Below, piece after piece: positions 57,595 to 64,000 of a stretch of DNA of 64,000 nucleotides. Numbering within the stretch: the first letter of the stretch is position 1; every line of letters starts with the position of its first letter. This stretch comes from Streptomyces longhuiensis (GTDB lineage Bacteria > Actinomycetota > Actinomycetes > Streptomycetales > Streptomycetaceae): positions 682,001 to 746,000 of the forward strand of contig NZ_CP085173.1 in the NCBI RefSeq assembly GCF_020616555.1, read 5' to 3'. The notes under the pieces are model-generated. The model had not been told where the DNA came from. It made no database searches and saw only the letters and a program-made list of their open reading frames with translations. Made by a program: the position numbers and the translations under genes.

Positions 57595-58788
57595 TCAAGC
57601 TGTGAGAGCGAGTTGAGTGGCAGCTGGTTCGTAGCGCCTTCTGTCACGCAATAGAGCCCACAGGACATTGACGCGTCGGCGAGCGAGAGCCAGCACGGCC
57701 TGTGTATGCCGCTTGCCCTCGGCGCGCTTGCGTTCGTAGAAGCGTCTTGATTCGTCGCAGGAACGTAGGCTACTGAGCGCCGACATGTAGAAGACGCGTT
57801 GGAGTCCTCGGTGATAGCGCCGGGGCCGATGGAGGTTACCGCTGACGCGGCCCGAATCTCGTGGCGCTGGAGCCAGGCCGGCGACGCCTGCCAGCCGATC
57901 CGCGCTTCCGAACGAGCCCATGTCACCCCCGGTGATCGCGAGGAACTCGGCTCCGAGGAGCGGGCCGATGCCTGGCAGACTGACGATTACCTCGGCTTGC
58001 TCGTGGCGACGAAAGGTGGCTTCGATCTGCCGATCGACGTCTTTGACCTGCGTGTTCAGGGACAACACTTCGGTGGCGAGAGTGTGTACGAGCGAGGCAG
58101 TGATCTTCTCTCCAGGGAGCGCCGTGTGTTGCCGCTCTGCAGCACTCACCGCGGCCCGAGCTAGGTCCTCGGCCTTGTAGACCTTTCGATTCCGTAACCA
58201 GCTGGTCAGGCGTTTCTCTCCGATTCGGCGCAATGCTGCCGGAATCTGATAGCCGGTCAACAGCATGAGTGGACCAGTGTTGGTGAGCTCCAACTCGCGT
58301 TCCAGCGCAGGAAACATGCCGGTCAGCAGTCCTCGCAGCCGGTTGACGGTTCGGGTGCGATCGGCCACCAGGTCGGCACGGCGCGCGCAGAGCAGATTGA
58401 GCTCGGCGGAGATCTCGTCCCTGACGCGCATGGGGTGAAGGTCATGTCGCATCCGGGCCTGGTCGGCGATGATCGCCGCATCCTTGGCGTCCGTCTTGCC
58501 TTCACCTCGGTATCCGCCAGCAGCACGATGAACCGTGCGGCCAGGAATGTAGAGGAGGTGCTGGTCGTGGTTGATCAGTAGCGCGATGAGCAGGGCTGCG
58601 CCGCCGTCTGCAAGGTCCACCGCCCATGTGACTTCGTCGGCCAGGGCCTGCACGTCGGCGAGGAGCTGCATGAGCTCTGGCTCGTCGTTCAGGACTCGGC
58701 GCGACAGGATCCTGTCGCCGTCACTGCCTATTACGACGCAGTGATGATGTGTCTTACCTGCGTCAACGCCAGCCCAGACAGGGCTCAT
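57595..58788 (-). CDS. IS110-family transposase (DEDD recombinase)
   Basis: A 397-residue recombinase. The N-terminal RuvC-like DEDD domain shows the first Asp in WAGVDAGKTHHH, a second acidic region near WAVDLADGG, and GKTDAKDAAIIADQAR with the last Asp residues. The C-terminal Tnp20 domain has LPGIGPLLGAEFLAITGGDMGSF and the conserved Ser-bearing RDSGRVSGNLHRPR...HRGLQRVFYMSALSS. It is full length, so the element may be active. ATG 58788 follows GGAGGAACC. Third-position G+C is lower than in nearby genes, consistent with acquisition. Confidence 0.93.
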   Translation of the reverse strand: MSPVWAGVDAGKTHHHCVVIGSDGDRILSRRVLNDEPELMQLLADVQALADEVTWAVDLADGGAALLIALLINHDQHLLYIPGRTVHRAAGGYRGEGKTDAKDAAIIADQARMRHDLHPMRVRDEISAELNLLCARRADLVADRTRTVNRLRGLLTGMFPALERELELTNTGPLMLLTGYQIPAALRRIGEKRLTSWLRNRKVYKAEDLARAAVSAAERQHTALPGEKITASLVHTLATEVLSLNTQVKDVDRQIEATFRRHEQAEVIVSLPGIGPLLGAEFLAITGGDMGSFGSADRLAGVAGLAPAPRDSGRVSGNLHRPRRYHRGLQRVFYMSALSSLRSCDESRRFYERKRAEGKRHTQAVLALARRRVNVLWALLRDRRRYEPAATQLALTA

Positions 58789-58789
58789 G

Positions 58790-59010
58790 GTTCCTCCGCG
58801 AGCTCGATGTGCAGCTGTCCCGCAGACGACCTCGCCGTCGTGGCCCTACCCAGCGATCTTGTTCGCGCATCCCAATGAGCGGTCGAGTCGTCGCGGGGCG
58901 CTGAGCGGCCAAGCTCTTTCAGCCACGCAAGCGGCAGCGCCATCACAGCCACACCCAGCGCCCCCGGGTGACAGAACCATACGAGTGGCTCGATCGGCCC
59001 GTAGAAAAAA
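58790..59010 (-). ncRNA. Candidate bridge RNA of the IS110 element
   Basis: The roughly 220-bp noncoding end upstream of the transposase holds four segments that match the element junctions. In RNA order they are: TGATGGC (58945-58939), equal to left target TGATAGC with one wobble; AAAGAGC (58919-58913), complementary to core plus right target GCTCTTT; ATTGGGATGC (58876-58867), equal to left donor plus core ATTGGGAAGC except one base; and GTAGGGC (58849-58843), complementary to right donor GCCCTAC. Order and polarity agree with the target loop then donor loop of the IS621 bridge RNA. RNA ends and folding are not determined. A 52-codon frame also crosses this region. Confidence 0.65.
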
Positions 59011-59070
59011 CGTAGGGCGCTATCAACCCACTGCCCGATACAGGGTTAAAGGGCCGTCCCGTCATGCCCG

Positions 59071-59913
59071 TCAGGACACACCATGCAGGTCTGCGGGACC
59101 TCTCAGATCTGCGAGGACCGCGGCATGGTCGGAAGGCCAGACACCGTCCACAGGTTCGTCACCAACGCGCCGCACAGAGCTGACCGAGCCAAGACCATCA
59201 GGTCCTGGCATGCCGATGTGGATGTAGTCAACCCGGACGCTTGGCTCGAATCCGGCCGCGACGAACGGATTGGCCGCGTTCCAGGTAGCTGACGGCTGTG
59301 CCGGATCCGCGTACTCCCACGCGTCAAAGAAGACCTGGCCGGGGACGGCGGGAGCCGTCTTGTAGCCACCGAACCGCCGTACCTCGTCCGAGTCCGGCCA
59401 TGCATTGAAATCTCCCGTGACAACGGGCGGAAAGCCAGTGCCACCAAGATGCCCCGTGACGAACTCGGCAAGCACATTGACCTGCCGGCAGCGCAACGCC
59501 GAAGCATGGACGGCCGAGGTGAGGTGGGTAGTGAAGAACGGCACCTGGTGTGTGGGGGCATCTATACGTGCATAGAGAGCCACGCGGCCGTCATCGTCGC
59601 CTTCCTCGGCAGGTAACTCCACCGTGTCTTGCTCCACGATGGGCCAACGACTCAGAACAGCGTTGCCGATACCGACCGTTGAATCGCCGAGCCGTCTCTG
59701 CCACCGATACGGCGCACGTGACGGTGCCCAAATCCACTGCATGCCAAGGTCCTCCGCCAGCCACCCTGCAAGGTTCTCTCCACCGCAGGCCCATACCTCC
59801 TGCAGACCGATGACGTCGGGTCGGACATCGCCCAGCACCGAAAGAATGGCCTTGCGGCGTTGTTCCCAAGGGCCAAATCGCCACCACAGATTCCACGTCA
59901 GCACGCGCATCAT
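59071..59913 (-). CDS. Endonuclease/exonuclease/phosphatase-family protein
   Basis: A 280-residue EEP-fold hydrolase (DNase I/exonuclease III/sphingomyelinase fold). The metal and catalytic motifs are VLTWNLWWRFG (Asn), GLQEVW (Glu), VVTGDFNAWPDSDEV (Asp and Asn) and the final PSDHAAVLADL (Asp-His). There is no signal peptide, so the protein is cytoplasmic. The substrate could be nucleic acid, phosphoinositide-like lipid or nucleotide. ATG 59913 follows AAAGGAC at good spacing; an ATG one codon later is possible. It ends 51 bp from the left end of the IS110 element. Confidence 0.9.
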   Translation of the reverse strand: MMRVLTWNLWWRFGPWEQRRKAILSVLGDVRPDVIGLQEVWACGGENLAGWLAEDLGMQWIWAPSRAPYRWQRRLGDSTVGIGNAVLSRWPIVEQDTVELPAEEGDDDGRVALYARIDAPTHQVPFFTTHLTSAVHASALRCRQVNVLAEFVTGHLGGTGFPPVVTGDFNAWPDSDEVRRFGGYKTAPAVPGQVFFDAWEYADPAQPSATWNAANPFVAAGFEPSVRVDYIHIGMPGPDGLGSVSSVRRVGDEPVDGVWPSDHAAVLADLRGPADLHGVS

Positions 59914-60441
59914 GGCCGTCCTTTCGCTCCGCCTTGCAAGAGCATCCAGGACGAAGCCGGGCGATGGCCATCCGGCGTGAGCAGAACTGTGCAGGCGGCC
60001 GCGAAACCCGCACAGCGTAGCGGCCGTCATCGCTCTCGCCGGATCTGCTCGCCGTCGTCCGACGGGCTCGATCAGCCGATTGCGGTACGGCCTTCGGCCC
60101 AAAGAAGGCGAAGCACACCCGAGCACCCGAACTGGACACACTTCACCCTCACTGACCAGGTCACTCCCCTCGGACCCGGCCGAAACGGACGAACAAGCCC
60201 CGCCCGAACGGCAACCCCGAACCGGCCCCCAGGCTCCCCGTTCCAAGGGGATCCAGTCACGGCCGCCGCCACCCGCACCGCCGGCTTGTCGTTCAACGAC
60301 CAGCTCCGAACTCCCTCCGGCCCCGGTCACCGAGGCCCGAACACCGCCCTCAGGAACCAGCGGAGTGCAAAAGCAGCAGACACGCGCGGAGCCCGCCGTC
60401 AGACTACTGATCAACCCAGCGGCGCCACCCGAGGAGACCGA
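59914..60441. other. Intergenic stretch between divergent genes
   Basis: 528 bp with no supported gene. A small palindrome TGACCAGGTCA lies near 60155, in the middle. Open frames run through on both strands but have no family motifs. Confidence 0.45.
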
Positions 60442-60792
60442 ATGCCCGCGAAGGACGATGCACCAAGCCGCCCATTCACGACACCCAGAGTCCGGCTCGC
60501 GATCGGCGCGGCCACAGCAGTCCTCGTTGTCTTCGCGGCGGGCTACGGCGTCGGCAACGCAACAGCCACGAGCGGCCACAGCAAAGCCAACCATGGCGAA
60601 AGCCGCACTGATGTCTACCGGGACGGATACCTGGCAGGGCAGAAAGTCCCCGGCGCGGGCAAGACGATGACGTCCGACGACGCCCGGGAGACCTGCGGTG
60701 AACTCTTCTACCAAGCCCCGTACCTGGACGAATGGCAGAGCGGTTGCCTCGCAGGAGCACAACACCAGGCACCGTATCCACCCTCGAAATGA
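60442..60792 (+). CDS. Hypothetical membrane-anchored/secreted small protein
   Basis: A 116-residue protein. A short basic N-terminus is followed by a single hydrophobic helix (LAIGAATAVLVVFAAGYGVG) that serves as signal anchor or signal peptide. A polar external part follows with DVYRDGYLAGQKVPG and two Cys (RETCGELFY, QSGCLAGAQ) that could pair. ATG 60442 has GAGGAG upstream. I do not recognise the family; the DGY...G..A..C arrangement is common in small actinobacterial exported proteins. Confidence 0.7.
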   Translation: MPAKDDAPSRPFTTPRVRLAIGAATAVLVVFAAGYGVGNATATSGHSKANHGESRTDVYRDGYLAGQKVPGAGKTMTSDDARETCGELFYQAPYLDEWQSGCLAGAQHQAPYPPSK

Positions 60793-61208
60793 TCCAGCAA
60801 CTGCCCTGCCCGACTCCCGACAACCGGCCCTGACCGGCCACTCGCACGCATGCCATCCAGGCGGCAGAACGGTCACCTCACGATCCCTCGCTGCAGCAAC
60901 TGCCTCATCACGCTCCTCCAATACGGGCGCAGGGCGTCGGCGCGGGAGGTCTGCAGCACAACAGACGGCCGCCTATGGGTTTCTGACAAAGACGTACGGC
61001 ATGGCGGTCAGTGGTGAGTGATGAAGCAGGTGGGCAGCCGAGGGGGTTCGTGGATGCCGTCGCGTCGTTCTCAGCAGGTTCGATGGATCGAAATGATGCT
61101 CCGGCGAGAACCCACTGGAGGCCTGGCGGTACAGGACGGCGGTGCGCACAGGCTGCACCTTCGTCCTGTGCGCCAAGATGGGATCTCTGATCTGGAGGGG
61201 GTACGGGG
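60793..61208. other. Intergenic stretch, nothing recognised
   Basis: 416 bp between two plus-strand hypothetical genes. Short frames on both strands were examined and none has a ribosome site plus a believable sequence. Confidence 0.45.
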
Positions 61209-61679
61209 ATGGGTTACGACCTCAAAGCAGTGATCGCCGACGCGAGGGCGCTGAGTGTCGCGGCGAGAGACCTGCCCGCGGCTCAGCTGACGTCGATCAG
61301 ACAGGGTTTGTCCCTGATGCCGATGACGGACGACCTGTTCGATTCCGTCGCAGACGGCAGCGGTGCAGGCGATTTGGGGTTCTGGCGGTTGCCGGGAGGG
61401 TTCGAGAAGACCCTCGCTGCCTGGTCAGCCGCTGGGCCGGTGGCCTACGTGGAAGCTGAATACTTCGGCGGCGTGGGCGAGCAGCGGGCTGCCGTGTGGG
61501 ATGGCGGCACCATCGTGCTGGGACCGCTCCATGTGGCGGAGTGTCAGCCCCTTCCGGTGGACGGCAGTCCCATCTCTCAAGCACTGCGGCGATTGGGGGT
61601 AGTGGCAAGCGCTGGAATGGACGAGTTCTCAACCGTGGGGTTGGACCGGCATCGACACTCTGAGGATTGGGTCGACTGA
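61209..61679 (+). CDS. Hypothetical soluble protein
   Basis: A 156-residue protein starting at ATG 61209 after GGAGGGGG. It has a helical start (YDLKAVIADARALSVAARDLP), a middle with GFWRLPGGFEKTLAAWSAAGPVAYVEAEYFGGVGEQRAAVWDG, and a C-terminal PISQALRRLGVV. The EYFGG.GEQ.A.VW block with a nearby PIS.ALR.LG is a pattern I associate with a widespread actinobacterial family of unknown function. It has no signal peptide or membrane helix. Some such small acidic proteins are toxin immunity factors, but no toxin gene is next to it. Confidence 0.7.
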   Translation: MGYDLKAVIADARALSVAARDLPAAQLTSIRQGLSLMPMTDDLFDSVADGSGAGDLGFWRLPGGFEKTLAAWSAAGPVAYVEAEYFGGVGEQRAAVWDGGTIVLGPLHVAECQPLPVDGSPISQALRRLGVVASAGMDEFSTVGLDRHRHSEDWVD

Positions 61680-62174
61680 CGCGTGCCGTCCAGGTTCTCG
61701 CGGTCACGGGCAACACCCGGATCAGTTCGCACCATCTGCCCGTCAGCGCGAAAATCTTGTGCGCTTGCCGACTCGCCCGGCGCAAGGGCGACTACCTGCG
61801 TACTTGCGTTGATGCGACCGCGGTACGTCTCAGGGAACCCAGGTGAACTCCGTTTTCGTCGCCTCGTTTTCCAGGGGTGCGCAGACACAACCGGTCGCTG
61901 CGGAGCTTCGAGACGAGACACGCGTGCGTGGCCGTCCACCCTCAGGCCGGTCAGACGTCTCTCGGCGACCCGCGCATCGGCATGCCCGTCCATCCAGGTC
62001 ACTGGCCAGGTCCCCGTTCCGGGCACCAGCGGACACCAGGAACGCCGAGAAGCCGCCTGCGCCCTCTTGACCGTGCCGGGGCCAACAGGAGACCGCCGAG
62101 CCAGTGGGCGTGGGTGATGCAGCGTTTGTGGGCACCGCCGGCCTGGCCTCCTCGACCCACCACGAGGCCCCACC
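61680..62174. other. Intergenic stretch between convergent genes
   Basis: 495 bp between the hypothetical gene and the end of the TetR gene. Minus-strand frames are open here but read as low-quality Arg/Ser-rich sequence. No clear terminator or repeat was seen. Confidence 0.45.
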
Positions 62175-62843
62175 TCAGCGCCCCGCGACGATGCCCTCCA
62201 ACATCGCCGTCAGAATCCGCGCCAACCGCGGCTCCACGTCCACGATCGCGTGCGCCAGCCGAGGATCGCCGCGATACAGCGCCGCGATCTCCGGCCCCGG
62301 CGTCGCGATCTGCCAGAACGAGCCGGCCATCGACGTCGCGGCGGCCATCAGGTCCACGCCGTCGGCCTCGATCAGCTCCGGCAGCCGCGCGCGGACCGCG
62401 GTGACGATCGCGTCGACCGCGGTCAGGGTCACCAGCTTGAACTCGTGCACCGCCCCGACCGAGACGTTGCGCTCGAGGTTCATCGGAGCCTGCGCGAGCA
62501 GGTCGCAGAACATGCCGCGGGCCGCGAGGGTGCGGGCGAAGGCCGCGGCCACGCCCGCCGCGTCGCCGACGGCGACACGGCCGATCTCGGCGCACAGGAC
62601 CGGCGCCCACTCCTGCCAGTCGGCCGCGGTCAGGCGCAGGAAGATCTCCTCCCGCGTCTCGAAGTAGCGCAGCAGCGCGGATTTGTGCATGCCCACGGCC
62701 GCGGCGATGTCGGTCAGCGTGACCTGCCGGATGCCGTGCTCGGCGCCCAGGGCCCGCGCGGCGTCCAAGATCGCGGCCTCCCGCTGCTGCTTGGCCTGCG
62801 GGGACCGGGCGCGCTGGAAGTCGGTGGTGTCCACGGGCCCCAT
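62175..62843 (-). CDS. TetR-family transcriptional regulator
   Basis: A 222-residue regulator. The N-terminal TetR helix-turn-helix is AILDAARALGAEHGIRQVTLTDIAAAVGMHKSALLRYFETREEIF, followed by an all-helical ligand-binding domain. ATG 62843 is chosen; a GTG seven codons earlier overlaps the promoter palindromes. It is divergent from an SDR gene with an inverted repeat between them, the classic layout in which the regulator represses its neighbour and itself. Confidence 0.9.
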   Translation of the reverse strand: MGPVDTTDFQRARSPQAKQQREAAILDAARALGAEHGIRQVTLTDIAAAVGMHKSALLRYFETREEIFLRLTAADWQEWAPVLCAEIGRVAVGDAAGVAAAFARTLAARGMFCDLLAQAPMNLERNVSVGAVHEFKLVTLTAVDAIVTAVRARLPELIEADGVDLMAAATSMAGSFWQIATPGPEIAALYRGDPRLAHAIVDVEPRLARILTAMLEGIVAGR

Positions 62844-62867
62844 GCTAGCGCAACAGAGTTGCACTAT

Positions 62868-62890
62868 TAACGAAACCGTGTTTCGCTAAA
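62868..62890. promoter_or_regulatory. Candidate TetR operator
   Basis: TTAACGAAAC, spacer CGT, then GTTTCGCTAA form an inverted repeat with one mismatch in each half outside the perfect CGAAAC/GTTTCG core. It lies in the 51-bp gap between the TetR and SDR starts, so binding would block both promoters. A second small palindrome, GCAACAGAGTTGC, is at 62850-62862. Confidence 0.7.
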
Positions 62891-62894
62891 TGGC

Positions 62895-63788
<894 letters not shown>

Positions 63789-63791
63789 CAT

Positions 63792-63839
63792 CCAACGGGA
63801 CTCGTCGGGTCTCATCCACGACCCGACGAGTCCCGTTGG
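63792..63839 (+). terminator. Long perfect terminator hairpin after the SDR
   Basis: Two perfect 20-bp arms (CCAACGGGACTCGTCGGGTC and its complement) around the 8-base loop TCATCCAC start 4 bp after the SDR stop. No T tract follows. Confidence 0.85.
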
Positions 63840-63846
63840 GTGCCGT

Positions 63847-63969
63847 ATGAGCAACCGGACGGTGTCCGCGCGGTTCGACATGCTCACGGTGCGCTGCGAG
63901 ACACTGGCCCAGTGGCACCAGCACATTTTCGGGCACGCGGTGGAGCACGGCGGCAGCCGCTCCCGGTGA
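63847..63969 (+). CDS. Possible small protein or gene fragment
   Basis: A 40-codon frame (MSNRTVSARFDMLTVRCETL onward, then a His-rich AQWHQHIFGHAVEHGG) lies right after the terminator. It reads like the start of a protein cut short, but there is no ribosome site and no recognised family. It may be a relic. The window ends 31 bp later. Confidence 0.25.
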   Translation: MSNRTVSARFDMLTVRCETLAQWHQHIFGHAVEHGGSRSR

Positions 63970-64000
63970 GCACCTTGTGTGGTGCCGCGAAGGTCAGCTC

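Larger units (their letters stand above)
57577..59020 (-). mobile_element. IS110-family insertion sequence (proposed full extent)
   Basis: A 1.44-kb element with one DEDD transposase gene on the minus strand. The proposed ends are at a GC dinucleotide present at both junctions. On the minus strand the upstream junction reads GGGTTGATA-GC-GCCCTACG, and the downstream junction reads ATTGGGAA-GC-TCTTTGAATC. IS110 elements lack long terminal inverted repeats and recombine at a short shared core, as here. The boundaries come from complementarity between these junctions and guide segments in the noncoding end (see the ncRNA entry), not from a comparison with an empty site. Confidence 0.75.

Noticed and set aside
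58785..58943. A 52-codon minus-strand frame (MALPLAWLKELGRS onward) ending in ATGA overlap with the transposase start.
   Set aside because: It lacks a ribosome site and lies in the region where IS110 elements carry noncoding RNA; the four guide matches explain the region better. It stays the main alternative explanation.
59071..60921. A 616-residue version of the EEP-fold protein.
   Set aside because: Everything before MMRVLTWNLWW reads as random Arg/Gly/Ser-rich sequence, and a good ribosome site precedes 59913.
61018..61233. A 71-codon frame starting MMKQVGSRGG before the hypothetical gene at 61209.
   Set aside because: No family features, and it overlaps the start of the better supported gene with its own GGAGGGGG ribosome site.

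Overview
The window is high-GC actinobacterial DNA, almost certainly from a Streptomyces. The signs are the strong G/C third-position bias, many GTG starts, 4-bp stop/start overlaps (ATGA, GTGA), long twin-arginine signal peptides, a LysM lytic transglycosylase behind a c-di-AMP riboswitch, a short cysteine-containing leader peptide ahead of sulfonate-uptake genes, and a large set of LacI-controlled glycoside hydrolases.

Layout. 0-10.5 kb: the end of an Lrp/AsnC-like gene, then a FadR-type regulator and an amidase on the minus strand. Divergent from these is an operon made of a gutted isopropylmalate/tartrate dehydrogenase, a complete Dpp/Opp-type peptide ABC transporter, an aldehyde dehydrogenase and an SDR, with a FadR-like operator in the promoter gap. 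10.5-12.8 kb: gene remnants, a secreted DUF3472-like protein and a SnoaL-like protein. 12.8-17.7 kb: a small type III polyketide cluster (UbiA prenyltransferase, chalcone-synthase-like enzyme, ICMT-like methyltransferase, FAD oxidoreductase), followed by a flavodoxin-like protein. 17.7-19.9 kb: sparse DNA with a transposase relic, then the riboswitch and the LysM transglycosylase.

19.9-36.5 kb is a polysaccharide-utilisation locus whose enzyme set fits fucosylated xyloglucan: GH43, GH31 alpha-xylosidase, GH3, an oligosaccharide ABC importer, GH42, a frameshifted GH95 alpha-fucosidase, a secreted GH12 endoglucanase, and a LacI repressor. Copies of the palindrome TCGAAGCGCTTCGA lie in front of every transcription unit that contains these genes. 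The proposed sequence is cutting outside the cell by GH12, uptake by the importer, and trimming in the cytoplasm by the other enzymes.

36.5-46.1 kb: a flavin monooxygenase, a tandem universal stress protein, a small membrane protein, and a sulfonate locus (SsuD, MFS exporter, TauD-like protein, SsuB, SsuC, SsuA) headed by a leader peptide. The TauD-like protein has His-X-Gly where the iron-binding His-X-Asp should be. 46.4-51.7 kb: an FtsX-type ABC system divergent from a NarL-type two-component pair. 52.1-54.8 kb: a glutamine amidotransferase, a BenE transporter and an XRE-cupin regulator, the last two separated by a perfect 32-bp palindrome.

55-64 kb is looser and gene-poor: small membrane proteins, a hemerythrin-like protein, an IS110-family element, an endonuclease/phosphatase-fold protein, small unknown genes, and a TetR/SDR pair. 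The upstream noncoding end of the IS110 element carries four short guides in the order and polarity expected of an IS621-type bridge RNA. They match the two element/chromosome junctions and so also fix the proposed ends of the element.
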